From Candidatus Susulua stagnicola (GTDB taxonomy: Bacteria; Omnitrophota; Gorgyraeia; Duberdicusellales; 4484-171), in the NCBI GenBank assembly GCA_030765735.1, contig JAVCBZ010000051.1, forward strand, positions 1-43,808: 43,808 nt of DNA, read 5' to 3'. Of the stretch, positions 1 through 7,174 are shown piece by piece; the first letter of the stretch is position 1; each line of letters begins with the position of its first letter. Both the position numbers and the translations under genes were made by a program. The notes beneath the pieces are model-generated. The model was not told where the DNA came from. It saw only the letters and a list, made by a program, of their open reading frames with translations, and made no database searches.

Positions 1-1
1 A

Positions 2-463
2 GCTGGAGGCATATTTGATGGAGGAGATGTTGCTAGATTTTTTAAATTAGGCGCCCAAGGAGTACAAATAGCAACTCGGTTCGTTACTACCAAAGAGTGT
101 TCTGTGGCAGATGAATTTAAGGAATTATACTTAAGAGCTAACGAAGAAGATGTAGTTATTATAGATAGTCCGGTTGGTTTACCGGGAAGAGCGATAAAAA
201 CTGCTTTTATTGAAAAAATAATGCGTGGAGAAAAGGATCCTATCAAATGTTTGTACAAATGTCTTATAACTTGTGATTCTGCAACAGCTCCTTACTGCAT
301 AGCTAAAGCTTTGTGCAATGCCTCAGTCGGTGATTTGGATAATGCGATTGTCTTTGCTGGGAGCAATGTGTCGCGGATTAAGAAAATTGTTTCAGTGAAA
401 GAACTGATGGATGATATTGTTAGCCGTGCAATCGAAGAACTAGATAAGACAGCAGTGGAATAA
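2..463 (+). CDS. NAD(P)H-dependent flavin oxidoreductase / nitronate monooxygenase family, C-terminal part
   Basis: The reading frame is open from the first bases, so the N-terminal half lies outside the window. The visible part starts with AGGIFDGGDVARFFKLGAQG and continues GVQIATRF, which is the FMN-phosphate-binding end of the TIM barrel in the nitronate monooxygenase/FabK-like family. The family oxidises nitronates or related small molecules with FMN. A Cys-rich stretch (CLYKCLITC, PYCI) and a closing VFAGSNVSRI follow, as in the longer members of this family. A GTG at 104 could look like a start but is internal to the conserved fold. The substrate cannot be told from this fragment. Confidence 0.8.
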   Translation, partial: AGGIFDGGDVARFFKLGAQGVQIATRFVTTKECSVADEFKELYLRANEEDVVIIDSPVGLPGRAIKTAFIEKIMRGEKDPIKCLYKCLITCDSATAPYCIAKALCNASVGDLDNAIVFAGSNVSRIKKIVSVKELMDDIVSRAIEELDKTAVE

Positions 464-507
464 TCATTGGTAGATAGTGAGCCAAATTTCAAAACAGTTT
501 CCGTTAG

Positions 508-543
508 TATGATTAGATAATTACGTTATGATGCCTAATCATA
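508..543 (+). other. Stem-loop after the flavin oxidoreductase gene
   Basis: The arms TATGATTAG (508-516) and CTAATCATA (535-543) are exact reverse complements around an 18-base loop. No U-run follows, so this is at best a weak terminator. It is the only clear secondary structure in the gap between 464 and 663. The rest of that gap shows no gene. Confidence 0.3.
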
Positions 544-663
544 TAGATGGAATAATAATTATTAAAAATCGGGATAACGATATAAAAAACGTATGTGTAC
601 AGGTGTGATTTATTTTGTCTATGAATATTGTAAATGTTGGTTGTTAATTATTTTGGTTAATAG

Positions 664-696
664 ATGATGAAAATCTATATTAAGACATTCGGCTGA
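664..696 (+). pseudogene. Relic or duplicate of the miaB 5' end
   Basis: ATG codons at 664 and 667 open a ten-codon frame, MMKIYIKTFG, that stops at TGA (694-696). The real miaB at 1869 begins MPKIYIKTFGCQMN. The 26 bases 670-695 are identical to 1875-1900 and are in the same codon phase. After base 695 the sequence no longer resembles miaB. This looks like the severed original start of miaB, or a duplicated scrap of it, left on the far side of the RhuM-Fic gene. Confidence 0.6.
670..695 (+). repeat. 26-bp direct repeat, left copy (miaB 5' end)
   Basis: Begins AAAATCTATATTAAG and ends CATTCGGCTG. It matches 1875-1900 base for base, and similarity stops on both sides. The two copies flank the RhuM-Fic gene at a start-to-start distance of 1205 bp. 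Confidence 0.9.
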
Positions 697-775
697 CCGT
701 ATGCGCAAATTCCGTACGATGATTTTGAAAATAATAAAAATTATGTACAATGATGAAAATTGAAGGAAAAAGATA

Positions 776-1753
776 ATGAATGAAAAAATAAAACCAGCTG
801 CTAGTGGTAAAGTTGTTTTATACAAAACAGGTTTGCAAGTACAACTGAAGGAAGAAACTGTATGGCTTTCACAATCACAAATGTGCGATCTTTTTGATAA
901 AAATAAAAGAACAATATCCGAGCATATACGCAACATATTTAAAGAGAATGAATTGTCAGAATCTTCAGTTGTCCGGAAATTCCGGACAACTGCGAAGGAT
1001 GGCAAAGTATATAATGTTTCTTTCTATAACCTTGATGCAATTATTTCTATTGGCTACAGAGTAAAGTCACAAAAAGGCACACAATTTCGTATCTGGGCTA
1101 CAAAAGTATTGAAACAGCATCTTATTGAAGGTTACACAATCAATGAAAAACGTTTTAAAAAACAAGAGCAAAAATATCTCGAACTTAAAAATGTCGTTAA
1201 CTTGATTGGCAATGTTGTGCAGATAGAAAGCTTGCCTCTAGAAGCAAAAGGATTGGCGCAAGTAATTTCAGAATATACGAGGGCTCTTGATATTTTAGAT
1301 GATTTTGATCATAAAAAATTATCTGTACCCAAAGGTACAAAAAAGGCTAAATTTGAATTAACCTATGAAGAAGCTCGAAAAATAATTGAAGCAATGAAAA
1401 AGAAGTTTAAAGACTCTGATCTTGTAGGACAAGAAAAGGATAAAAGTTTTCAGAGCTCAATTGGCGCGATCTATCAAACATTTGGAAAAAAGGATGTCTA
1501 TTCAACGATTGAAGAAAAAGCAGCGCATTTATTATATTTCGTTACAAAGAATCACAGTTTTATCGATGGCAATAAGCGCATTGCAGCAGCTTTGTTCGTC
1601 TGCTTTTTACAAAAAAATGGTATTATGAATCGAAAAAACGGCGAGAAACGGATTGATAATAATGCGCTTGTAGCTTTAACCCTCATGATCGCCTCTAGCA
1701 ATCCGAAAGAAAAGAATATTATGGTGAAGGTAATCATGAATTTGATATGTTAA
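776..1753 (+). CDS. RhuM family protein fused to a Fic/Doc domain
   Basis: The N-terminal part (about residues 10-140) matches the RhuM virulence-protein family: WLSQSQMCDLFDKNKRTISE followed by SVVRKFRTTAKDGK and YNLDAIISIGYRV. The C-terminal part is a Fic/Doc fold with an intact HxFxDGNxR motif, HSFIDGNKR at residues 260-268, the signature for AMP/phosphate transfer onto target proteins. The ATG has a good ribosome site (GAAGGA, spacing about 8). Related fusions are often annotated as virulence or death-on-curing toxins. No adjacent antitoxin gene is visible. It is flanked by direct repeats of the miaB start and followed immediately by a repeat found at the ends of the 24.6 kb element, which suggests acquisition by transfer. 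The target is unknown. Confidence 0.85.
   Translation: MNEKIKPAASGKVVLYKTGLQVQLKEETVWLSQSQMCDLFDKNKRTISEHIRNIFKENELSESSVVRKFRTTAKDGKVYNVSFYNLDAIISIGYRVKSQKGTQFRIWATKVLKQHLIEGYTINEKRFKKQEQKYLELKNVVNLIGNVVQIESLPLEAKGLAQVISEYTRALDILDDFDHKKLSVPKGTKKAKFELTYEEARKIIEAMKKKFKDSDLVGQEKDKSFQSSIGAIYQTFGKKDVYSTIEEKAAHLLYFVTKNHSFIDGNKRIAAALFVCFLQKNGIMNRKNGEKRIDNNALVALTLMIASSNPKEKNIMVKVIMNLIC
966..992. repeat. 27-bp perfect palindrome inside the RhuM domain
   Basis: The arm CAGTTGTCCGGAA (966-978) is repeated as its exact reverse complement TTCCGGACAACTG (980-992) around a central A. It encodes the conserved VVRKFRTT segment of RhuM, and the opposite strand reads VVRNFRTT. It could form a long hairpin or bind a dimeric protein. 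Confidence 0.85.
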
Positions 1754-1787
1754 TAAAAGGGGTAATAAAAGGGGTCAACTCCCTTTT
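1752..1787. repeat. Solo copy of the GGGGTCAACTCCC repeat
   Basis: A 12-bp unit AATAAAAGGGGT occurs twice in tandem (1752-1763, 1764-1775) and leads into AAAGGGGTCAACTCCCTTTT (1768-1787). The latter is the same sequence as the terminal inverted repeats of the element at 24557-24805. It begins within the stop codon of the RhuM-Fic gene. Only one end is present here. Confidence 0.75.
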
Positions 1788-1832
1788 CTTCAACAATTGC
1801 GCTTATCCGAGCTAACCAAACTCAAAAATAGC

Positions 1833-1860
1833 TTATCAATTCAGTACATTCTGGTATAAT
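1833..1860 (+). promoter_or_regulatory. miaB promoter with extended -10
   Basis: The -10 box TATAAT lies at 1855-1860 and is preceded by TG (TGGTATAAT). A weak -35 TTATCA (1833-1838) sits 16 bases upstream. The expected start of transcription is one or two bases before the miaB ATG at 1869, and no ribosome site is seen. The message is therefore probably leaderless. Confidence 0.55.
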
Positions 1861-1868
1861 GCCTGTCT

Positions 1869-2999
1869 ATGCCTAAAATCTATATTAAGACATTCGGCTG
1901 TCAGATGAATAAGCGAGATTCAGAAGCTCTCCTGGGGCTATTTGTTGATAAAGGGTATACAATAGCTACTGATGCTAAGGAAGCTGACGTAGTCTTGGTT
2001 AATACTTGTTCTGTGCGTGCTCATGCTGAAGATCGAGCAAGGTCTTATTTAGGAAGCTTTAAGAAAAAGGGGACAGTCCCCATTCGGGGACAGTCCCCGA
2101 TTATTGGCCTTATTGGGTGTATGGCAAAAAATAAGGGAGAAGAGTTATACGAAAGAATGCCTCATATTGATTTAATTTGTGCTCCAGCTAACCTTTCTAA
2201 AATACCTGAGTATGTAGAAAGGATAAAGGAAGAAGGAGCAAGGATAAAGGATCTTGAGGATAAGGAAAGAGAAGAAGACTTTTACAAAGCCGCATTTCGA
2301 CAAGATTCTAGCCATGCTCAGGTAGTAATTTCAACTGGTTGTTCTAATTTTTGTTCTTATTGCGTTGTTCCTTTTGTTCGTGGTAGATTACGATTGCGCA
2401 AGCCTAAAGATATAATTAATGAGGTAAAACGAAACATTTCTTTAGGGATAAAGAATATTACTCTTTTAGGCCAAAATGTAAATGATTATAAATTTAGCTT
2501 AGAAAAAAATCAAGTGAGCTTTGTCGATTTGTTAAGAATGGTTGAAGAGACCAAAGGTCTAGAAAATTTGGATTTTATTACTGCTGGACCAAGAAATACT
2601 TCAAAAGAATTGTTTACATTTATAGCATCTTCTTCTAAAATAAAAAAGCATCTTCACTTGCCTTTTCAGTCTGGTTCTAATCGGATTTTAAAGTTAATGA
2701 AGAGAGGGTATACTAGGGAGAAGTATTTAAAACTTATAGATAGTTATAAAAAAATTGTTGGTAGTACTGTAAGCACAGATGTAATCGTTGGCTTTCCAAC
2801 TGAGAGCGATGATGATTTTAATCAAACTAAGGATATTTTAGAGAGGGTTAGATTTAGTCATGCTTTTATCTTTAAATATTCTCCACGAAGTGCAGCTAAG
2901 AGCTTTAATTTAGTTGATGATGTGCCAAAAGAAATAAAGATAAAACATCATAAGATATTATTGGATTTACAGAAGAAAATATCACTCGGAGCGTGTTAA
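1869..2999 (+). CDS. miaB: tRNA-2-methylthio-N6-dimethylallyladenosine synthase
   Basis: Radical-SAM methylthiotransferase that adds the 2-methylthio group to i6A37 of tRNA, acting after MiaA, which is encoded two genes downstream. The N-terminal MTTase cluster cysteines are C11 (KTFGCQMN), C47 (NTCSVR) and C84 (IGCMA). The radical-SAM triad is C158, C162 and C165 (GCSNFCSYC). The protein is 376 residues against about 440 in the family and stops where the C-terminal TRAM domain should begin. Residues about 66-78 are encoded by an inserted palindromic repeat, and about 118-135 by a GGATAAAG-rich repeat. The closely related MtaB/RimO families are less likely given the CQMN and NTCSVR signatures and the linkage to miaA. 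Confidence 0.9.
   Translation: MPKIYIKTFGCQMNKRDSEALLGLFVDKGYTIATDAKEADVVLVNTCSVRAHAEDRARSYLGSFKKKGTVPIRGQSPIIGLIGCMAKNKGEELYERMPHIDLICAPANLSKIPEYVERIKEEGARIKDLEDKEREEDFYKAAFRQDSSHAQVVISTGCSNFCSYCVVPFVRGRLRLRKPKDIINEVKRNISLGIKNITLLGQNVNDYKFSLEKNQVSFVDLLRMVEETKGLENLDFITAGPRNTSKELFTFIASSSKIKKHLHLPFQSGSNRILKLMKRGYTREKYLKLIDSYKKIVGSTVSTDVIVGFPTESDDDFNQTKDILERVRFSHAFIFKYSPRSAAKSFNLVDDVPKEIKIKHHKILLDLQKKISLGAC
1875..1900 (+). repeat. 26-bp direct repeat, right copy (miaB 5' end)
   Basis: Identical to 670-695 and part of the functional miaB frame, codons 3 to 11. See the left copy and the putative cassette. Confidence 0.9.
2069..2098. repeat. Double GGGGACAGTCCCC palindrome within miaB
   Basis: Two identical 13-bp palindromes, GGGGACAGTCCCC, at 2069-2081 and 2086-2098 are separated by ATTC. 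The pair reads in frame as part of miaB and falls in the variable linker before C84. It looks like a REP-type repeat that inserted without breaking the gene. Confidence 0.85.
2221..2265 (+). repeat. GGATAAAG-type low-complexity repeat in miaB
   Basis: Contains AAGGAGCAAGGATAAAGGAT (2233-2252), which is identical over 20 bases to 31088-31107 in hisI and in the same codon phase. It encodes the charged segment EEGARIKDLEDKE between the two MiaB domains. Confidence 0.75.
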
Positions 3000-3745
3000 T
3001 GAGTAGACGGGTAAATGGGTTGATCAGATTTTACATTTTTATATTTTTATTCTTTTTCTCATCAACGGCTTTTGCTTTGTCTATAACTGATGCCCATAAA
3101 GATTATCTTTATGGTAATTACGATGATGCAATAGCTAAAGCTTTAAAATTACCTGATAGTGATGAAGCCATTTACTTCTTAGGTTTATCTTATACGAAGA
3201 TTGCTAATTATTCTAAGGCTAGACCATTTTTTCGTAAGCTTATTAGACATTATCCAAAGTCTAAATTTTATGATTTAAGCATGGTTAAGTTGGCTGATAC
3301 TTATTTTTTTGAAAAAGATTATTCTCAGGCTAAAGCTCTTTATCTTGAAATGGAAGAAAGGGATCCTAATCGCAACACTATGCCTTTAGTTTTTTTAAGG
3401 CTTGCGCAAATGGCTAGTCGTCAAGGAGCTTGGAGTGAGAAAGAAAAATATCTACGCAAAATAAAAAATAAGTACCCTAAGTCTAGTGAGATGAAATTTG
3501 TTCAAGTGTTGGAAGATTTAGGAGATTTTTTTACCATACAAGTAGGGGCTTTTAGTGTTAAAGATAATGCTCTTTTGTTAATTGAAGAATTAAAAGATGA
3601 GTATTCTCCATATATTATTAAAGAAAAAAAAGGTAGTTATCTTCTTTATAAGGTACGTGTTGGTAAATTTAGGAAACGTTATGATGTTGAAAAAGCTTTT
3701 TCGAATTTACTTGATAAAGGGTATCCAGCCAAAATCTATCCTTAA
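2999..3745 (+). CDS. Secreted TPR / SPOR-domain protein
   Basis: A hydrophobic signal peptide (FYIFIFLFFFSSTAFA) leads into TPR-like helices at about residues 30-165 (AIYFLGLSYTKIANYSKARP, AKALYLEMEERDP), resembling the CpoB/YbgF cell-division coordinator. The last 75 residues form a SPOR domain starting FFTIQVGAFSVKDNALLL, which binds denuded peptidoglycan glycans at the septum. It is therefore likely a periplasmic or envelope protein acting at division sites. A GTG at 2993 is in frame, but the ATG at 2999 is better placed behind GGAG and overlaps the miaB stop by one base (TAATG). Confidence 0.8.
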   Translation: MSRRVNGLIRFYIFIFLFFFSSTAFALSITDAHKDYLYGNYDDAIAKALKLPDSDEAIYFLGLSYTKIANYSKARPFFRKLIRHYPKSKFYDLSMVKLADTYFFEKDYSQAKALYLEMEERDPNRNTMPLVFLRLAQMASRQGAWSEKEKYLRKIKNKYPKSSEMKFVQVLEDLGDFFTIQVGAFSVKDNALLLIEELKDEYSPYIIKEKKGSYLLYKVRVGKFRKRYDVEKAFSNLLDKGYPAKIYP

Positions 3746-3750
3746 AGTGT

Positions 3751-4665
3751 ATGCCTAAAATTATTTTTATTGTTGGTCCCACTGCAACAGGAAAAACGGA
3801 AGTTAGTTTTTTATTAGCTAAAAAGCTTGGTGCTGAGATTGTTTCAGCTGATGCTATGGTTGTATACAAAGAGCCAAGTATTATAACTTCAAAACCCCAA
3901 GCTAAGATGCTAGAAGATGTAAAGCATCATTTTGTTGGTATGGTTTCGACTCAAGAAAGTTATAGTGTTTTTGATTATTCTTCTTTAGCTTCTAAAGTAA
4001 TAGAAGATTTAGCTAAAAAAAATATTTCAGTTATTGTATCCGGAGGTAGTGGTCTTTATTTAAAGGCAATTTTAGACGGTATATTTGAAGGTCCAGGTAA
4101 GGATGAAAATTTAAGAAAAGAATTAACTGAAATAGCCAAAACTAAAGGTAACCAATATTTATATCATAAATTGCAGAAGATTGACACAGAGAGTGCAAAA
4201 AAGATTTCTCTTAATGATCTAAGAAGAATAATTAGGGCCTTAGAGGTTCATTCATTATGCGGCCAAAAAATGTCTGAGAAGAAAAAAGAAGCCACTGGGC
4301 TTTGGGGTAAGTTGTCAATTGAGATTTTTGGCTTGCGGTTTAAACGCGATAATCTTTATCAACGGATAAACATCAGAGCTGATCAGATGTTTGAGCAAGG
4401 GGCTGTAGCTGAAGTAAAAGAGCTAATAAATACCAAGTTAAGTCTTACTGCTAAGAAAATACTTGGTATAATTGAGATAGAAGGCTTTTTGAAAGGAGAA
4501 TTAAGTCAGGAAGAATCTAAAGAGATGATGAAAAAGAATACTCGTAATTTTGCTAAGCGACAAGTTACTTGGTTTAAGAAAGATAAGCGTATCCAGTGGA
4601 TAGATGCAGATGAATTGAGTAGCGAGCAAATAGCAGATGAGATATTAAGGAGAAGTAATGACTAA
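3751..4665 (+). CDS. miaA: tRNA dimethylallyltransferase
   Basis: Transfers the dimethylallyl group from DMAPP to A37 of tRNAs that read UNN codons, making the substrate of MiaB. The P-loop GPTATGKT is at residues 8-15. The usual DSxQVY motif appears here as DAMVVYKEP, so the Ser and Gln positions are changed. VSGGSGLYLKAI, LRRIIRALEV and RNFAKRQVTWFKKD are typical of the family. The length of 304 residues is normal. It follows the SPOR gene after 5 bases and overlaps hflX by 8 bases, so the genes from miaB to hflX form one transcription unit. Confidence 0.93.
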   Translation: MPKIIFIVGPTATGKTEVSFLLAKKLGAEIVSADAMVVYKEPSIITSKPQAKMLEDVKHHFVGMVSTQESYSVFDYSSLASKVIEDLAKKNISVIVSGGSGLYLKAILDGIFEGPGKDENLRKELTEIAKTKGNQYLYHKLQKIDTESAKKISLNDLRRIIRALEVHSLCGQKMSEKKKEATGLWGKLSIEIFGLRFKRDNLYQRINIRADQMFEQGAVAEVKELINTKLSLTAKKILGIIEIEGFLKGELSQEESKEMMKKNTRNFAKRQVTWFKKDKRIQWIDADELSSEQIADEILRRSND

Positions 4666-5938
4666 AAACATGCATCAAACTGAAAAGCTAGAAAAAGCTT
4701 TATTGGTAGTCAGTAAGGCTGGTGATGAGGTGTGGACTCAGGAAGCTTTAGGGCAAGAACTTAAAAGTTTAGTAAGTTCAGCTGGAGTTGAAGTTTTGGA
4801 AGTGATTAGTTTTAATCTTGGTAAAATAAATCCGGCATTTTATATTGGTAAAGGTAAAGTTGAAGAGATTGCTGATAAGGTTAAAGAAATAGAGGCTAGT
4901 GTAGTTATTTTTAATAGTGATCTTCATTTTGCCCAGCAGCGTAATATAGAGGATGCTTTAGGTGTTAAGACAATTGATCGTACTCAGCTTATATTAGATA
5001 TATTCGCTGGGCATGCTCAAACCCAGGAAGGTATTTTGCAGGTTGAGCTGGCTCAATTAGAATATCTCCTGCCTCGACTTAGAGGCCAAGGCATAGCTTT
5101 ATCACGCTTAGGTGGGGGAATTGGTACTCGTGGTCCAGGTGAGAAGAAGCTAGAAGTTGATAAAAGAAGAATAACTGATCATATAGGATATTTAAAAAAA
5201 GATTTAAAATTAATAATTACTCATCGGGCAACGCAGCGTAAAAAAAGAAAAAAACAAGGAGTAAACACTTGTTCTTTGGTTGGTTATACTAATGCTGGTA
5301 AAACAACTCTTTTTAATACTTTGTCGGGAGATGATCAAAGAACTTCCTCAATCCTTTTTACTACTCTTGATACTGTAACTCGTATACTTGCTTTAAGCGG
5401 AAATTCAAAAATAGTTTTATCTGATACAGTAGGTTTTATTTATAAATTGCCTTTAAAATTGATTGATGCTTTTAAAGCTACTTTAGAAGAATTAAATTAT
5501 GCAGATGTCATTTTACACGTTATTGATTCTGGCAATAGTGATATAGAAAAAATAAAAAACTCAGTAGAAGATACTTTAAATAGTCTTAAGCTAAATGAAA
5601 AACCTACTATTGTGATTTTTAATAAGATTGATACAATACCTTATTATAGATTAGAGCAGTTAAAAGAAAAGTATCCAGAGAGCATTTTTGTTTCAGCGCT
5701 TAAATCTGAAGGTTTAGAAAGCTTAAAAGAAGAAATACATCGTTTAGTTTTTAAAGATATGGTTGAGGCGGCAGTAGACGTGCCGTTTGTACGTATGGAT
5801 ATTTCGTCTTTCCTTCACGATAAGTGTGAAGTTTTAGATATTGAATATTTGCAAGATAAAGTTATTTTTAAAATAAGGGCTAATGTAGATAGATTAGCTT
5901 ATATAAAGAAACAAGGGTTGGATGTTAGAGAGACATAA
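4658..5938 (+). CDS. hflX: GTPase HflX
   Basis: Ribosome-associated GTPase that splits stalled or hibernating 70S ribosomes. The N-terminal HflX domain is followed by the glycine-rich linker GGGIGTRGPGEKKLE. The G domain has G1 GYTNAGKTT from residue 209, G3 DTVGFI and G4 NKID. The length (426) is normal. The start ATG has AGGAG about five bases upstream, inside the end of miaA. A miaA-hflX order is also seen in E. coli, although hfq lies between them there. The gene is closed by a hairpin terminator, and hpf follows. Confidence 0.93.
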   Translation: MTKNMHQTEKLEKALLVVSKAGDEVWTQEALGQELKSLVSSAGVEVLEVISFNLGKINPAFYIGKGKVEEIADKVKEIEASVVIFNSDLHFAQQRNIEDALGVKTIDRTQLILDIFAGHAQTQEGILQVELAQLEYLLPRLRGQGIALSRLGGGIGTRGPGEKKLEVDKRRITDHIGYLKKDLKLIITHRATQRKKRKKQGVNTCSLVGYTNAGKTTLFNTLSGDDQRTSSILFTTLDTVTRILALSGNSKIVLSDTVGFIYKLPLKLIDAFKATLEELNYADVILHVIDSGNSDIEKIKNSVEDTLNSLKLNEKPTIVIFNKIDTIPYYRLEQLKEKYPESIFVSALKSEGLESLKEEIHRLVFKDMVEAAVDVPFVRMDISSFLHDKCEVLDIEYLQDKVIFKIRANVDRLAYIKKQGLDVRET

Positions 5939-5948
5939 TTAATTTGAC

Positions 5949-5975
5949 CTTAGGTTTTATAAAAACCTAAGTTTT
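5949..5975 (+). terminator. Rho-independent terminator after hflX
   Basis: The stem CTTAGGTTTT (5949-5958) pairs with AAAACCTAAG (5962-5971) around a 3-base loop and is followed by TTTT. It ends the miaB-hflX unit and sits 15 bases before the hpf start. Confidence 0.7.
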
Positions 5976-5989
5976 ACAAAGGGGGTAAA

Positions 5990-6340
5990 ATGAGAGTAGA
6001 TACATCGTTTAAGTATTTTAAAAAAAGTGATTTTATAAATAATGTTATCGAGAACAATCTTAAGAAAATAAAACGACGAATTCAAATATTTAGTCAAGAT
6101 GATCCAATCCATATATCGATTCATATTGAAAAAAATCCTCACAAAGATCAGTTTTTTTGCCGTTCACATCTTTACTTACCGACCTCAAAGGTGTTAGTGG
6201 CTGATGAGAAAGCTAAAGAAGCATCGCTATCAATAAACAAGGCTTTTTCAGCTCTTTCACGACAGTTGAGCAAGGAAAAGCATAAGAAACATAACCATCA
6301 CAGAAGGCCAAAGCAGAAGTTAGAGCCGGATTTTGAATAA
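5990..6340 (+). CDS. hpf: Ribosome hibernation promoting factor (short HPF/RaiA type)
   Basis: The 116-residue protein has the HPF/RaiA pattern: an N-terminal strand and helix (FINNVIENNLKKIKRRI), paired strands with PIHISIHIEKNP and FFCRSHLYLP, then DEKAKEASLSINKAFSALSR, the helix that faces the 30S decoding site. It ends in a basic His/Lys-rich tail (KHKKHNHHRRPKQK). No long-HPF C-terminal dimerisation domain is present. It probably silences ribosomes under starvation, in keeping with the adjacent hflX, which recycles such ribosomes. A strong GGGGG ribosome site precedes the ATG. Confidence 0.85.
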   Translation: MRVDTSFKYFKKSDFINNVIENNLKKIKRRIQIFSQDDPIHISIHIEKNPHKDQFFCRSHLYLPTSKVLVADEKAKEASLSINKAFSALSRQLSKEKHKKHNHHRRPKQKLEPDFE

Positions 6341-6354
6341 AAAAATAATTTTGC

Positions 6355-6383
6355 TTGACGAGATGGTAGTGGCATGTTACCAT
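6355..6383 (+). promoter_or_regulatory. Promoter of the hrcA-grpE-dnaK-dnaJ operon
   Basis: -35 TTGACG (6355-6360), 17-base spacer, -10 TACCAT (6378-6383). The expected start of transcription falls inside the CIRCE operator that begins at 6386, so HrcA binding would block this promoter. Confidence 0.75.
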
Positions 6384-6385
6384 AG

Positions 6386-6412
6386 TTAGCACTCTAGGTC
6401 AAAGAGTGCTAA
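6386..6412 (+). promoter_or_regulatory. CIRCE operator
   Basis: TTAGCACTC (6386-6394), 9 bases, GAGTGCTAA (6404-6412). This matches the CIRCE consensus exactly. HrcA binds it and represses the operon until unfolded protein titrates the chaperones that keep HrcA active. Confidence 0.97.
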
Positions 6413-6427
6413 TAAGAAGGATTGACG

Positions 6428-7168
6428 ATGACTAGATCAGTAGATATTAAAAATAGGGAAAGAGAGATTTTAGGTTTGATTATTGATAGTTATATTGAAG
6501 AATCGAAGCCAATAAGCTCTGCCTATATTTGTCAAAAATATCATTTAGCTTGTTCAACAGCCACAATAAGAAATATTATGGTTTTGCTTGAGAAGCAAGG
6601 TTTTCTTTCTCATTTATATACTTCTTCAGGAAGAGTTCCTACTCAAGAAGGTTTTAGGTGTTATGTTGAAAACTGTGATAGACAAAATGATTCTCAAGAA
6701 TATTCAATAAGTTTAGATTCTTATGCTTCGTCTCAACCAAGTATAGAAGATGTTATCAGTCATACCTTAGATGCTTTAGTGCAACTTAGTGGCTATACTT
6801 CCTTGATGGCTGTTTCTGGTAGAGACGAGAAGATTTTTTTTCGAGGTATGAGATTCATGCTAGAGCAGCCAGAATTTGAAGATGTTAGAAGACTTAAAGA
6901 TATTTTTTATACTTTGGAAGTAAAAATGGGAGCATTGCAGAATTTGTTTTTTGATTCTATTGATGATGGAATTAGAATATTAATTGGTGATGATATTGGC
7001 TTTGAAGAAATTGCTGATTGTTCGTTAGTTATATCTGGACTTAGAGATAAGGACCTCTCATTTGCTTTTGCACTTCTTGGTCCAATGAGAATGAATTATA
7101 ACAAAGCGACATCATCTTTGCAGTCAGTAAGAAATAGGCTTAAAGAAACAGTTGAAGAGTTTATATAG
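6428..7168 (+). CDS. hrcA: Heat-inducible transcription repressor HrcA (short form)
   Basis: The N-terminal winged helix (residues about 5-75) carries REREILGLIIDSYIEESKPI, STATIRNIMVLLEKQGFL and SSGRVPTQEGFRCYV, all diagnostic of HrcA. The GAF-like region ends in the typical LGPMRMNYNKATSSLQSVRN. At 246 residues it is well short of the usual 340 or so, with a reduced central part. A TTG at 6422 is in frame but abuts the ribosome site. The ATG at 6428 has AGAAGG seven bases upstream and is preferred. It represses its own operon through the CIRCE element just upstream. Confidence 0.92.
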   Translation: MTRSVDIKNREREILGLIIDSYIEESKPISSAYICQKYHLACSTATIRNIMVLLEKQGFLSHLYTSSGRVPTQEGFRCYVENCDRQNDSQEYSISLDSYASSQPSIEDVISHTLDALVQLSGYTSLMAVSGRDEKIFFRGMRFMLEQPEFEDVRRLKDIFYTLEVKMGALQNLFFDSIDDGIRILIGDDIGFEEIADCSLVISGLRDKDLSFAFALLGPMRMNYNKATSSLQSVRNRLKETVEEFI

Positions 7169-7174
7169 GAAAAT

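Larger units (their letters stand above)
670..1900 (+). mobile_element. Putative RhuM-Fic insertion cassette bounded by 26-bp direct repeats
   Basis: The segment holds one gene (RhuM-Fic) between two perfect copies of a 26-bp stretch of miaB coding sequence. The right copy joins the intact miaB and has a new promoter and start codon in front of it. This is the arrangement expected when an element integrates into the 5' end of a gene and rebuilds that end. No integrase or transposase is present, so movement would need a helper enzyme. A simple partial duplication of miaB is the alternative. Confidence 0.4.

Noticed and set aside
104..463. A separate small gene starting at GTG 104
   Set aside because: The frame continues upstream to the window edge and the upstream residues belong to the same conserved barrel, so it is part of the partial gene.
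698..718. CGTATGCGCAAATTCCGTACG as an operator related to the RhuM palindrome
   Set aside because: Only the core AAATTCCG agrees and the site is not a true palindrome beyond its four end bases. Too weak to list as a regulatory site.
619..1005. Minus-strand frame containing VVRNFRTT
   Set aside because: It exists because of the palindrome inside RhuM. The rest has no family resemblance and no ribosome site, so it is a shadow frame.
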